This document shows, one piece after another, positions 9,071 to 17,375 of a stretch of DNA of 64,000 nucleotides. Source of the DNA: Clostridiales bacterium (lineage in GTDB: Bacteria; Bacillota; Clostridia; Peptostreptococcales; Anaerovoracaceae); contig SVCU01000005.1 of NCBI GenBank assembly GCA_015058215.1, forward strand, positions 34,538-98,537, given 5' to 3'. The notes under the pieces were generated by a model. The model had not been told where the DNA came from. It saw only the letters and a program-made list of their open reading frames with translations, and did not search any database. How positions within the stretch are numbered: the stretch's first letter is position 1; every line of letters starts with the position of its first letter. The position numbers were made by a program, and so were the translations under genes.

Positions 9071-9394
9071 ATGGATGCTCACATTCAAAAAGTTTATGTC
9101 CCCATGACGGAAACCGGATTTTACATACTGCTTTCCCTGCGGAAAGAGCAGCACGGCTACGGCATCGTGCAGCAGGTGGAGGCCCTGACGGAAGGCCGGG
9201 TGAAGCTGAGCCCCGGCACCATGTACGGCAGCCTTTCCAAAATGGAAAAGGATGGCCTGATCACCTTCGTCCGCGAAGAAGAAAAACGGAAGATCTACCG
9301 CATCACAAGTCTGGGCCGGGAAGTGCTGGATCTGGAGATCCGCCGCATCGAACGGCTGTACCGCGACCTGAAGGAGGCACTGAAGAATGGATAG
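9071..9394 (+). CDS. PadR family transcriptional regulator
   Basis: 107 residues from the ATG at 9071; AAGGAGG lies seven bases upstream. Winged-helix PadR core: the sequence FYILLSLRKEQHGYGIVQQV, then LSPGTMYGSLSKMEKDGLI and RKIYRITSLGREVL. This is the short PadR-s1-like subgroup, which acts as a dimeric repressor released by small molecules, often antibiotics. The last 8 bases overlap the DUF2812 gene, a common PadR partner. It probably represses its own promoter through the boxes at 8958-9009 and perhaps the divergent MATE gene. Confidence 0.93.
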   Translation: MDAHIQKVYVPMTETGFYILLSLRKEQHGYGIVQQVEALTEGRVKLSPGTMYGSLSKMEKDGLITFVREEEKRKIYRITSLGREVLDLEIRRIERLYRDLKEALKNG

Positions 9395-9932
9395 AAAAAG
9401 GGAACTTCGTTTTTTCGATATCACCCAGTGGAGAGAGGAAGAAGTCTATCTGCGCCAGCGGCGCAAGGAGGGCTGGAACCTGGTAAGCGTAACGCTTCCC
9501 GGTATTTATACCTTTGAACGCTGCGAACCGGAAGACATCATCTACCGGTTGGATTACAACCCCGAAGGCATCGCAAACGAAGGGGAATACCTGCAGATGT
9601 TTGCGGACTGCGGCTGGCAGCATATGCTGAATTTCATGGGATATTCCTATTTCTGCAAGCCTGCCGCCGAAGCACAGGAAAACGAAGAGATTTTCTGTGA
9701 CGAGGAATCCCGTCTGGATATGATCGGCCGGGTCTTCAAAACCCGCATGGTGCCCCTGATCACCATCTTTCTCTGCATCCTGATCCCCAATCTGTTCCGG
9801 GTGATCGACCGGCTGACCCCGGATCCCTGGGATGTGTTTTTCGTTAGCTTCTTCGGCTTTATGACCCTGGTCTATCTGGTGATTTTCGTCCGGTTCTACC
9901 GCTGCTACCGGAAGCTTCGCCGGGGAGAGTGA
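9387..9932 (+). CDS. DUF2812 domain-containing membrane protein
   Basis: 181 residues, starting within the end of padR (8-base overlap, so translationally coupled). The soluble N-terminus matches the DUF2812 pattern (LRFFDITQWREEEVYL, then GWNLVSVTLPGIYTFE and YRLDY, then CGWQHML). Two membrane segments follow near residues 118-135 and 148-168. DUF2812 proteins are almost always encoded directly after padR genes in Firmicutes. Function is unknown; a role in sensing or modulating PadR from the membrane is only an inference from context. Confidence 0.88.
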   Translation: MDRKRELRFFDITQWREEEVYLRQRRKEGWNLVSVTLPGIYTFERCEPEDIIYRLDYNPEGIANEGEYLQMFADCGWQHMLNFMGYSYFCKPAAEAQENEEIFCDEESRLDMIGRVFKTRMVPLITIFLCILIPNLFRVIDRLTPDPWDVFFVSFFGFMTLVYLVIFVRFYRCYRKLRRGE

Positions 9933-10033
9933 CCGGCGGCGGCCCTGCTTTTACCGGAAGAAAAAAGGATTGACACCGGCTGTGAAAAGGTGTAAAACGA
10001 TACCATTCAAATGAATGGAGACTGTGAAACGTT

Positions 10034-10759
10034 ATGTTTGGACTCGGAACTCTCATCAACGGTGCCGCCATCGTGCTAGGCGGCCTTTTGGGACTCTTTT
10101 TCGGCAAGCTGCTGCCGGATCGCACCCAGGACGGCCTGGGGAAGGTCTGCGGCATCAGCACCATTTTTATCGGCATTTCCGGTGCCCTGGAACAGATGAT
10201 CACCGTGGAAGGAACCGGCATCACCGCCGGCGGCTCTCTGCTGGTCATCCTCTGCCTGGCTCTGGGCGCTCTGATCGGTGAAGGCATCAACATCGAAGGG
10301 GCCTTCGAACGGTTCGGCGGCTGGCTGAAGATCAAGAGCGGCAGCGCCAAAGATACGAAGTTCGTGGAGGGCTTCCTGACCGCTTCCTTCACGGTCTGCA
10401 TCGGTGCCATGGCCATCGTCGGCGCGCTGGAGGATGGCCTTTCCGGCGATATCTCCATCCTGACCACCAAAGCCATTCTGGATTTCATCATCATTCTGGT
10501 GATGGCCGGTTCTTTGGGAAAGGGCTGCATTTTCTCCGCCATTCCCGTGGTGGTGCTGCAGGGAGCGGTAACGCTCCTGGCCAAGGTGGTGGCTCCCATC
10601 ATGACCGATGCGGCTCTCAGCAACCTGTCCCTGGTGGGGAATGTGCTGATCTTCTGCGTGGGCGTGAATCTGGTATTCGGGCCCAAGGTGCGTGTGGCGA
10701 ACCTGCTTCCCGCCATCATTCTGGCGGTGGCTGCCGCCTTCCTGCCCTGGTCGCTGTAG
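10034..10759 (+). CDS. DUF554 family membrane protein (YdfK-like)
   Basis: 241 residues, about seven hydrophobic segments, typical length for DUF554. Characteristic glycine-rich N-terminus (GTLINGAAIVLGGLLGLFFG) and the conserved inner segment FTVCIGAMAIVGALEDGL. A putative transporter or channel of unknown substrate. The ribosome site is poor (GGAG 13 bases before the ATG). A possible but weak promoter (TTGACA at 9970) precedes it, and a strong terminator follows at 10831, so it is probably monocistronic. Confidence 0.85.
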   Translation: MFGLGTLINGAAIVLGGLLGLFFGKLLPDRTQDGLGKVCGISTIFIGISGALEQMITVEGTGITAGGSLLVILCLALGALIGEGINIEGAFERFGGWLKIKSGSAKDTKFVEGFLTASFTVCIGAMAIVGALEDGLSGDISILTTKAILDFIIILVMAGSLGKGCIFSAIPVVVLQGAVTLLAKVVAPIMTDAALSNLSLVGNVLIFCVGVNLVFGPKVRVANLLPAIILAVAAAFLPWSL

Positions 10760-10830
10760 AACCTGTAATTCCTGAATAAAACTTTGCGGGCGAACAAATT
10801 TCACATTAAACTTTGTAAAACGCTGAATTC

Positions 10831-10858
10831 AGAGGCATCCGCCGGATGCCTCTTTTTT
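10831..10858 (+). terminator. Intrinsic terminator after the DUF554 gene
   Basis: Stem AGAGGCATCC / GGATGCCTCT with a GC-rich 2-base loop, followed by a run of six T. Confidence 0.92.
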
Positions 10859-10870
10859 AATATCTGAAAC

Positions 10871-10931
10871 TCGACGTGTCGAAATTTGTCGAACGAAAAT
10901 GATTTCGAAAACTGGAAGAAAATGGTAAACT
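10871..10931 (+). promoter_or_regulatory. Palindrome-rich promoter region of the BRO-family gene
   Basis: TCGAC-GT-GTCGA at 10871-10882, a direct repeat TGTCGAA at 10877 and 10887 (10-base period), and TTTCGAAA at 10903-10910. The last overlaps a -35-like TTTCGA that is 17 bases from an extended -10 (TGG then TAAACT at 10926-10931). Likely operator plus promoter; the regulator is unknown, and no GAAC-N4-GTTC LexA box is seen. Confidence 0.5.
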
Positions 10932-10962
10932 CGAGAAAGGCAAGTGAGAAGGAGGAAATGAT

Positions 10963-11793
10963 GTGAAAAAAGAGATCCAGTCTTTCGAGGAACAGACAAT
11001 TCGTACTGCGTGGGATGAAGAAACAGAGGAATGGTATTTTTGTGTAGTTGATGTAATTTCGGCTTTAACGGGAAGTAAAAACCCTACGGACTATTTGAAA
11101 AAACTGCGAAAACGAGATGAGCAGCTGCATCTCTACCTAGGGACAAATTGTCCCCAGGTAGAGATGATGACAAAGACAGGGAAGCTGCGTAAAACGTTGG
11201 CAGCCTCTGTAAAGCAGGTGTTGCGGATTGTGCAGTCTATTCCTTCTCCAAAGGCAGAGCCGTTTAAGATCTGGCTTGCCAAAGTGGGTGAAGAGCGAAT
11301 CGAAGAGACGATCGATCCTGAGAAATCAATTGAACGTGCATTGGAAATTTATAGTAAAAAAGGATACTCGGACGAATGGATCCAACAAAGGATGCTTTCT
11401 ATTCGAGTTCGACATGAATTGACGGATGAGTGGAAAACCAGAGGCATAGAAAAGAGGACGGAATTCGCACTTCTCACAGATGAGATTTCAAAAGCTTGGT
11501 CCGGTATGACCACGCGGCAATATAAATCGCTGAAAGGACTTCAAAAAGAAAACCTCAGAGATAACATGACCACAACGGAACTTGTTTTAAATATGCTTGC
11601 GGAGACATCGACAAAAGATATTTCGCGGGTTGTTGAACCGAACTCATTTGAGGAGAATAAAAAGGTCGCCAAACGAGGCGGTGAAGTGGCGGGAGTTGCT
11701 CGAGCATCGTTAGAAGAAGAAATTGGAGCTTCCGTGATATCTTCGCAAAACTTTATCCAGAAGAAACAAGAGGCAGTAAAAGAACTGAATTGA
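10963..11793 (+). CDS. BRO family (Bro-N) antirepressor-like protein
   Basis: 276 residues from a GTG at 10963, seven bases after AAGGAGG. The N-terminal 110 residues match the Bro-N domain (WYFCVVDVISALTGSKNPTDYLKKL, broken here by later TKTGKLRKTL and AEPFKIWLAKVGEERIEE). The rest is a helical C-terminus ending in SLEEEIGASVISSQNF, as in DinD/antirepressor-like relatives. Such genes come from phages or mobile elements and bind DNA. Base composition is clearly richer in A/T than both neighbours, codons such as AGA and ATA are common, and a long inverted repeat follows, all pointing to acquisition. No integrase or other phage gene lies nearby. Confidence 0.85.
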   Translation: MKKEIQSFEEQTIRTAWDEETEEWYFCVVDVISALTGSKNPTDYLKKLRKRDEQLHLYLGTNCPQVEMMTKTGKLRKTLAASVKQVLRIVQSIPSPKAEPFKIWLAKVGEERIEETIDPEKSIERALEIYSKKGYSDEWIQQRMLSIRVRHELTDEWKTRGIEKRTEFALLTDEISKAWSGMTTRQYKSLKGLQKENLRDNMTTTELVLNMLAETSTKDISRVVEPNSFEENKKVAKRGGEVAGVARASLEEEIGASVISSQNFIQKKQEAVKELN

Positions 11794-11799
11794 CAGAAG

Positions 11800-11848
11800 T
11801 ACGAGTTCGGATTATACTGGAGACAGTATAGTACGAACTCGTATTTTT
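11800..11848 (+). terminator. Nested inverted repeat / terminator after the BRO gene
   Basis: Outer arms TACGAGTTCG / CGAACTCGTA enclose inner arms TATACTG / CAGTATA around GAGA; a T-run (11842-11848) follows. The very long, symmetric stem is stronger than a usual terminator and could also mark the end of an acquired segment. Confidence 0.8.
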
Positions 11849-11879
11849 GTTGTGCGGAAGCGCGGAAAGGGGAAAGCCC

Positions 11880-12338
11880 ATGGAAAGCGAACGGCTGCGG
11901 GCCCGCAGGCTCATCAAAGCCTTGTTTAAGATCGACGAAGTGTATTTTAAGAACGAACAGAACCTGAACCTGACCGGTTCAGAGCTCTGCCTGTTGTATG
12001 CTTTGGATGACGGGGAACCCAGATCCCAGCGGCAGATCTCCGAGGAATGGATGATCTCCAAGACCACCCTCAACACCATCGTGAAGAAGTGGGAGCGGCA
12101 GGGGCTGCTGGTGCAGACCAAGATCCCCGGGACCCGCCGCGAAATGGCCCTGACTCTGACGGAGGAAGGCCGACGCGTGGCGGATCTCTACAACGAACCC
12201 GTCTACAAAGTGGAAACGGCAGCGGTGGCCCGCACCGTTGAAAAATACAGTGAATCCTTTATTGAAGCCATTGAGTATTTCGGCCGGTCTCTGCAGGAAG
12301 AATTCGAAAAACAGTCCGCGGAGGAAGGCAGAAGCTAA
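11880..12338 (+). CDS. MarR family transcriptional regulator
   Basis: 152 residues from the ATG at 11880. Winged-helix core: SELCLLYALDDGEPRSQRQI, then EEWMISKTTLNTIVKKWERQGLL and the wing PGTRREMALTLTEEG. It begins shortly after the BRO terminator and ends 17 bases before a MATE exporter on the same strand, the standard layout of a MarR repressor controlling a drug exporter. The ligand is unknown. Confidence 0.92.
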   Translation: MESERLRARRLIKALFKIDEVYFKNEQNLNLTGSELCLLYALDDGEPRSQRQISEEWMISKTTLNTIVKKWERQGLLVQTKIPGTRREMALTLTEEGRRVADLYNEPVYKVETAAVARTVEKYSESFIEAIEYFGRSLQEEFEKQSAEEGRS

Positions 12339-12355
12339 CAGGAGGAGCAGCGGAA

Positions 12356-13699
12356 ATGGCAAAAGAGAATCCCATTCAGCTTTCGGATCATTTCACCTAC
12401 GGCAAACTGATCCGCTTCACCATCCCATCCATTGCCATGATGATCTTTTCGTCCGTCTATGGTGTGGTGGATGGCTTTTTCGTATCCAATTTTGCAGGAA
12501 AGACCGCCTTTGCGGCGGTGAATTTCATCATGCCGGTACTGATGATCATGGGCACCTTCGGCTTCATGTTCGGCACCGGCGGCAGCGCCCTGATCTCCAA
12601 AACCATGGGAGAAGGGGACAAGCCAAAGGCGAACCGCATTTTTTCCATGCTCACCTATATTTCCCTGGGCACCGGCATCGTGCTGGGGCTTCTGGGATGC
12701 CTGTTCCTGCGGCCCCTGGCCGGGCTTTTGGGGGCGGAAGGGGAGCTTCTGGAAAACAGCATCGTCTACGGACGCATCATCCTGCTGGCACTGCCTGCCT
12801 ACATGCTGCAGATGGAATTCCAGAGCTTTTTCGTCACATCGGAAAAACCGCAGCTGGGCTTCTGGGTCACCGTGGGTGCCGGCGTCACCAACATGGTGCT
12901 GGACGGTCTCTTCGTGGCGGTCTTCCAATGGGGACTTGTCGGCGCGGCCTGGGCCACGGCCATCAGCCAGATGGTGGGCGGGTTTCTGCCGCTGGTTTAT
13001 TTCTTCCGGCCCAACACCAGTCTGCTGCGGCTGGGGAAGACCGTTTTCGACGGCCGGGCCCTGCTTCTGACCTGTACCAACGGCTTTTCTGAGCTTCTGG
13101 GCAATATCTCCATGTCGCTGGTGGCAGTGCTTTACAACGTACAGCTGATGAAATTCGCCGGGGAAGACGGCCTGGCGGCCTACGGCGTGCTCATGTATGT
13201 GAGCATGATCTTCTTCTCCGCCTTCATGGGGTATTCCGTGGGCACGGCTCCGGTGATCGGCTTCCATTTCGGCGCCGGGAACCACGACGAACTGAAGAAT
13301 CTGCTGAAACGAAGCGTGATCATCATCGGGACGCTGTCGGTCTGCATGTTTTTTACCTCGGAACTGATCGCGAGACCCATGGCTACTTTCTTCGTGGGCT
13401 ACGATACCGATCTTTTGGAACTGACGGTACGGGGCTTCCGTGTCTATTCCTTCATGTTCCTGTTCGCCGGCATGGGCATCTACGGATCTTCCTTCTTTAC
13501 CGCGCTGAACAACGGCATCGTATCGGCGGTGATCTCCGCTCTGCGGACCCTGGGCTTCCAGGTGCTGGCCATTCTGCTGTTCCCGGTCTTCTGGGGGACG
13601 GATGGCATCTGGATCTCCGAAGTCTTTGCGGAGGCTATGACCGTGGTCATGGTGGTGATCTGCCTGGTACTGTTCCGCAAACGGTATCGCTACTGGTAA
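12356..13699 (+). CDS. MATE family efflux transporter (second of three), MepA-like
   Basis: 447 residues, about 12 membrane segments, start supported by AGGAGGAGC. The N-terminus (YGKLIRFTIPSIAMMIFSSVY, cut for length) with GVVDGFFVSNFAGKTAFAAVN is characteristic of MepA-type MATE proteins. It should export cationic compounds. Co-transcribed with the preceding marR (17-base gap) and probably repressed by it. Distinct in sequence from the MATE proteins at 7453 and 34478, so not a recent duplication. Confidence 0.9.
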   Translation: MAKENPIQLSDHFTYGKLIRFTIPSIAMMIFSSVYGVVDGFFVSNFAGKTAFAAVNFIMPVLMIMGTFGFMFGTGGSALISKTMGEGDKPKANRIFSMLTYISLGTGIVLGLLGCLFLRPLAGLLGAEGELLENSIVYGRIILLALPAYMLQMEFQSFFVTSEKPQLGFWVTVGAGVTNMVLDGLFVAVFQWGLVGAAWATAISQMVGGFLPLVYFFRPNTSLLRLGKTVFDGRALLLTCTNGFSELLGNISMSLVAVLYNVQLMKFAGEDGLAAYGVLMYVSMIFFSAFMGYSVGTAPVIGFHFGAGNHDELKNLLKRSVIIIGTLSVCMFFTSELIARPMATFFVGYDTDLLELTVRGFRVYSFMFLFAGMGIYGSSFFTALNNGIVSAVISALRTLGFQVLAILLFPVFWGTDGIWISEVFAEAMTVVMVVICLVLFRKRYRYW

Positions 13700-13726
13700 A
13701 GAAGCGGCTGCAAAAAGAAGCAAATG

Positions 13727-13735
13727 TGTTATAAT
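13727..13735 (+). promoter_or_regulatory. Extended -10 promoter of the aldo/keto reductase gene
   Basis: TGT followed by TATAAT (13730-13735), 38 bases before the ATG; no good -35 is visible. Confidence 0.55.
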
Positions 13736-13772
13736 TGGATTGTAACAGAAAGCATATCACAGGAGGTTTTCC

Positions 13773-14915
13773 ATGAAATACAGAGCATTGGGTAAGACCG
13801 GCCTTACGGTCAGTGAAATCGGCTTCGGCGGCGAATGGCTGGAACGCCACAGCCTGGAAGAATGTGTGGCCTTGGGAAAGCGCTGCCGCGAACTGGGCAT
13901 CAACATTGTAGACTGCTGGATGTCCGATCCGGAGGTGCGGACCAAACTGGGAGAAGCCCTGAAAGGCCATAGAGAAGACTGGATCATCCAGGGGCACATC
14001 GGTTCCACCTGGCAGGGCGGTCAGTATGTGCGGACCCGCAGCCTGCCGGAAGTGAAGGAGGCCTTCAAGGATCTGCAGACCCGCCTGGGAACGGAATACA
14101 TCGACCTGGGCATGATCCACTATGTGGACCAGCTCTCCGACTGGGAAGCCATCCAGACCAACGGGTTTGTAGATTACGTGAAAGAATTGAAGGCAGCCGG
14201 TACCATCGGGCACATCGGTCTCAGCACCCATAACCCGGTGATCGGCAAGCTGGCCGCGGAGTGCGGCTATGTGGAAGTGATCCTGTTCAGCAGCAATCCT
14301 GCCTTTGACCTGCTTCCTGCCAGCGAAGACATCAACAATTACTTCGTGGACGAATACGACGCGGAACTGGGCGGCATCGACCCCGTCCGTGCGGAATTCT
14401 ACAAGCTCTGCGAACAGAAGGGCGTTGCCCTGACGGTGATGAAGGGGTTCGCCGGCGGCAGACTTTTCGATGCCAAGCGGTCGCCCTTCGGCGTGGCCAT
14501 GACTCCCGTGCAGTGTCTCCATTACTGCCTGACCCGTCCCGCCGTGGCTGCGGTGATGGTGGGGTACGACACACCGGACCAGGTGGATGACTGCTGCCGC
14601 TATGAGACCGCATCCGAGGCAGAAAAGGACTATGCCACCCTGCTGGCAAGGGCTCCCCGCCATGCCTTCACGGGGCAGTGCACCTACTGCAACCACTGCA
14701 AACCCTGCCCCTCCGACATCGATATCGCCATGGTGAACAAGTTCTACGATCTTGCTACCATGCAGCCGGAAGTACCGGCTTCTGTGCGGGAGCACTACAA
14801 GGCTCTGCCCGTGAACGCTTCCAGCTGCATCGGCTGCCGGGACTGCGAAAGCAGATGCCCCTTCAGCGTACCCATTGCGGAACGGATGGAAAAGGCTGCA
14901 AAGCTTTTCGGCTAA
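13773..14915 (+). CDS. Aldo/keto reductase family protein with C-terminal 2x[4Fe-4S] ferredoxin domain
   Basis: 380 residues, AGGAGG before the ATG. Residues 1-285 are the AKR barrel (LGKTGLTVSEIGFGG at the N-terminus). The catalytic tetrad is not standard: Asp47 and His116 are in place, but the Tyr position reads Asp52 in VDCWMSDPE and the Lys position reads His75 in IIQGHIGS. Residues 300-365 carry two ferredoxin clusters: C303, C306, C309, C313 and C352, C355, C358, C362. Clostridial ferredoxin-type AKRs of this kind are common, but their reaction is not established. The altered tetrad argues against ordinary NADPH carbonyl reduction; the clusters suggest a ferredoxin-linked electron path. 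Confidence 0.88.
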   Translation: MKYRALGKTGLTVSEIGFGGEWLERHSLEECVALGKRCRELGINIVDCWMSDPEVRTKLGEALKGHREDWIIQGHIGSTWQGGQYVRTRSLPEVKEAFKDLQTRLGTEYIDLGMIHYVDQLSDWEAIQTNGFVDYVKELKAAGTIGHIGLSTHNPVIGKLAAECGYVEVILFSSNPAFDLLPASEDINNYFVDEYDAELGGIDPVRAEFYKLCEQKGVALTVMKGFAGGRLFDAKRSPFGVAMTPVQCLHYCLTRPAVAAVMVGYDTPDQVDDCCRYETASEAEKDYATLLARAPRHAFTGQCTYCNHCKPCPSDIDIAMVNKFYDLATMQPEVPASVREHYKALPVNASSCIGCRDCESRCPFSVPIAERMEKAAKLFG

Positions 14916-14963
14916 AGACTGTTCTGCAGTTTGCCGATGCGTTTGAAAAACGCGATCAAAAAG

Positions 14964-14993
14964 AAAAGCCCCTGCCTGCGCAGGGGCTTTTTT
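14964..14993. terminator. Bidirectional intrinsic terminator
   Basis: Arms AAAAGCCCCTGC / GCAGGGGCTTTT, loop CTGC, with T-runs on both strands; ends the AKR gene (plus) and the two-component operon (minus). Confidence 0.93.
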
Positions 14994-15002
14994 CGTATGC
15001 GG

Positions 15003-16103
15003 TTATTTTGCATCCGGCAGGAAGACGGTAAAGGTACTGCCCTGACCGAGGGTGGAATCCACCTGCAGGCTGCCCTCATAGAGGGAAACAATCTTCTGCA
15101 CGATGGTGAGACCGATGCCGTTCCCTTCGGTGGCATGGGAGGTATCGCCCTGGTAGAATTTATCGAACATATGGGCACGGACTTCGTCCGTCATGCCGGG
15201 GCCGTAGTCGCGGACGGAGAACCAGAGGCCGCCGTCCTGCCACAGCCGGATCTCCAACTTGCCGCCCTGGGGAGAGAACTTGATGGCGTTATCCAGCAGG
15301 TTCACCCACAGGTGATTCAGAAGATCCTGATTGCCGTTAAAAAGCAGAGAGTCGGGAAGGTCGGGATCCAGGTCCAGTTCCTTTTTGCTCCATTTGGGCT
15401 CCAGAAGGAGCAGGGTGCGGCGCAGCTGCTCGGCGGCATCATAGGGCTGCCGGTCTGCGGCGATGGTCTGGTTTTCGATCTTGCACAGGTTCAGAACGTT
15501 GGTGGACAGCATGGAGAGCCGCTCGGACTCGCTGATGATGATATCCAGGTATTCCTGCCGCTCTTCCTCTGTCAAATTGGGGTTTTTCAGCAGTTTGGCA
15601 AAGCCCCGGAGGGAATTGATGGGAGTCTTGAATTCGTGGGAAAAGTTGTGGATGAAGTCGGACCGCAGAAGTTCTGTATTGCCCAGTTCCTCCGCCATGG
15701 CATTGAAGCTTTCCGTCAGCTGGGTGAACTCGTAGGGAAGAATGGGGGAGGACAGATGGATGCGGGCGGAAAAATCTCCTTTGGACATACGCTTGGTGGC
15801 GGAGATCAGGATGCGGAAGGGCCGCAGAGGCAGCTTGCTGAAAAGCTGGGCAAAGATGGCACCCAGCACCAGGCTGACCACCGCAAGGAAAAGCACCAGC
15901 TTGAAAATGTTCATGTGGGAGCCGTCCAGCGTGAGTTTTCCGGAATTGTACAGGATCAAAGTGATGGCACCGGCCAACAGGAGGGCACCGGACAGGATCA
16001 GGAGCACCAGCGCCGAAAAGGCGAAGGTGAGATCCCAGGTACTGTTCTGCTGAGGGAAGCTCTCTTTGTCGCGGATCCGCAGCTGTTTTCTGCGCTTTTT
16101 CAA
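15003..16103 (-). CDS. Sensor histidine kinase (HAMP-HisKA-HATPase)
   Basis: 366 residues from a TTG start at 16103 that overlaps the response regulator stop (TTGA). Two membrane segments at about 24-52 and 66-90 enclose only a very short outside loop. HAMP covers about 93-145, then the phospho-acceptor His156 in FSHEFKTP, N-box VNLLDNAIKFSP (from 267), and G-boxes GPGMTDE and GNGIGLTIV. The tiny sensor loop suggests it senses the membrane or a partner protein, as intramembrane-sensing kinases do. Translationally coupled with its regulator. Confidence 0.93.
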   Translation of the reverse strand: MKKRRKQLRIRDKESFPQQNSTWDLTFAFSALVLLILSGALLLAGAITLILYNSGKLTLDGSHMNIFKLVLFLAVVSLVLGAIFAQLFSKLPLRPFRILISATKRMSKGDFSARIHLSSPILPYEFTQLTESFNAMAEELGNTELLRSDFIHNFSHEFKTPINSLRGFAKLLKNPNLTEEERQEYLDIIISESERLSMLSTNVLNLCKIENQTIAADRQPYDAAEQLRRTLLLLEPKWSKKELDLDPDLPDSLLFNGNQDLLNHLWVNLLDNAIKFSPQGGKLEIRLWQDGGLWFSVRDYGPGMTDEVRAHMFDKFYQGDTSHATEGNGIGLTIVQKIVSLYEGSLQVDSTLGQGSTFTVFLPDAK

Positions 16104-16774
16104 ACCTTCTTCACCGCCTTATAGCCCAGGCCGCGGACGGTCTGGATCTCGAATTCGGGCCAGCCTTCGAACCGCTTGCGAAGGCGGTTGATGTGTACGT
16201 TGATGGTGTAATCGGTGGTGTCGGATTCCATGCCCCAGATCTCGTCCATCAGCTGGATGCGGGTGAAGATCTTTCCGGGGGAGGAAAGCAGCTTGTAGAG
16301 CAGATAGAATTCCTTGGGAGGAAGGGTCTGGCTGTCACCGTCGCGGGTCACGGTGAGCGCATCGTAATCCAGTACCACGCTGCCGATGTGCATTTCCTTG
16401 GAACTGGCGGAGCGGGACCGGCGCAGAAGGGCCTGGATCCGCAGCAGCATTTCCTCTTCGTCCACGGGTTTGGTCATGTAGTCGTCGGTACCGGCCAGGA
16501 ACCCCTGACGCTTATCGGCGGGAAGGTCGCGGGCGGTGACCATGAGGATGGGGGTGTTGATGCCGGCATCCCGGAGTTCCTTGGTGAAGGTGAGCCCATC
16601 CATTCTGGGCATCATAATATCCAGCACGATCAGATCCACGTGCTGTTCATCCAGAAGGTCCATGGCCTCCTGGCCGTCTTTTGCGGTGTGTACGGTGTAG
16701 CCTTCCTGACGAAGGACCACTTCCATCAGTTTGCGGGCGGAAGGATCGTCTTCCGCGACCAGAATGTGAAACAT
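16100..16774 (-). CDS. OmpR/PhoB-type response regulator
   Basis: 224 residues, ATG at 16774 after AGGAGG. The receiver domain has acidic pair E8-D9, phospho-acceptor Asp52 in LDIMMP, Thr in MVTARD and Lys in MTKPVD. The C-terminal winged helix contains LPPKEFYLLYKLLSSPGKIF and TINVHINRLRKRF. First gene of a two-gene operon with its histidine kinase. Targets are unknown. Confidence 0.95.
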   Translation of the reverse strand: MFHILVAEDDPSARKLMEVVLRQEGYTVHTAKDGQEAMDLLDEQHVDLIVLDIMMPRMDGLTFTKELRDAGINTPILMVTARDLPADKRQGFLAGTDDYMTKPVDEEEMLLRIQALLRRSRSASSKEMHIGSVVLDYDALTVTRDGDSQTLPPKEFYLLYKLLSSPGKIFTRIQLMDEIWGMESDTTDYTINVHINRLRKRFEGWPEFEIQTVRGLGYKAVKKV

Positions 16775-16809
16775 ATTCGTTCCTCCTGTTTCGGGTGGTC
16801 TGTAATTTC

Positions 16810-16838
16810 ATTATAAATAGAATAGCAGACCTTTGTAA
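16810..16838 (-). promoter_or_regulatory. Sigma-A promoter of the two-component operon
   Basis: Minus strand TTACAA, 17 bases, TATAAT. A 6-base inverted repeat (GGTCTG/CAGACC) flanks the -10 and could be a binding site. Confidence 0.65.
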
Positions 16839-16926
16839 AGTGAAGATAAAGACAGGTTTTTACTTTCGTTTATCTTGCGTTTTTGTTGGGACGCTATTAT
16901 GGTGATGTGAAAGGGGGGTTCACCCG

Positions 16927-17331
16927 ATGAAACAATGGCTGATCCGCTTCATGGCAGGACGCTATGGAGCTGACTATTTTTCGCAGTTTTTGAACATCGC
17001 CGGGCTGGTATTGTGGCTGGTCGGTCTGCTGCTGGGCGGCACGGTCGGCAGTTTGATCTACTATATTGGCGTGTTCATGATCTTCTTCAACCTGTACCGC
17101 ACCATGAGCCGAAACATTTCGGCGCGGCAGCGGGAAAACCAGTGGTATCTGGCCCAGAGAAACAAGATCTCCGGCTGGTTCCGCCAGAAGAAGATCCGCG
17201 CGCAGCAGCGCAAGGATTACGCATTCTTTGCCTGCCCCAAGTGCAAGACTGTGGCCCGCGTCCCCAAAGGGAAGGGCACCATTCGCATCACCTGCCCCAA
17301 GTGCAGGGAAGTCTATACCCGTAAGAGCTGA
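16927..17331 (+). CDS. Small membrane protein with C-terminal zinc ribbon
   Basis: 134 residues, AAGGGGGG seven bases before the ATG. Two adjacent membrane segments (about 22-42 and 44-58), a very basic stretch (60-100) and a CPKC...CPKC zinc-ribbon knuckle pair at the C-terminus (ACPKCKTVARVPKG, then ITCPKCREVY). First of three same-strand genes with the DUF5685 and DnaJ-domain proteins. Function unknown; the ribbon resembles nucleic-acid or protein-contact modules. Confidence 0.8.
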   Translation: MKQWLIRFMAGRYGADYFSQFLNIAGLVLWLVGLLLGGTVGSLIYYIGVFMIFFNLYRTMSRNISARQRENQWYLAQRNKISGWFRQKKIRAQQRKDYAFFACPKCKTVARVPKGKGTIRITCPKCREVYTRKS

Positions 17332-17375
17332 GGCTGTGCAAAAGGCCTCGGACGGCGGCAAAGAAGAGGAAGACC

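Noticed and set aside
10871..10931. SOS (LexA) box for the BRO/DinD-like gene
   Set aside because: No GAAC-N4-GTTC sequence is found; the palindromes have TCGAC and TTTCGAAA cores.
15003..16774. VanS/VanR-type resistance cluster because a VanY-like gene lies in the window
   Set aside because: The two-component genes are 4.6 kb from the carboxypeptidase, separated by unrelated genes, and no vanH/A/X genes are present; the M15B enzyme is a common cell-wall gene.
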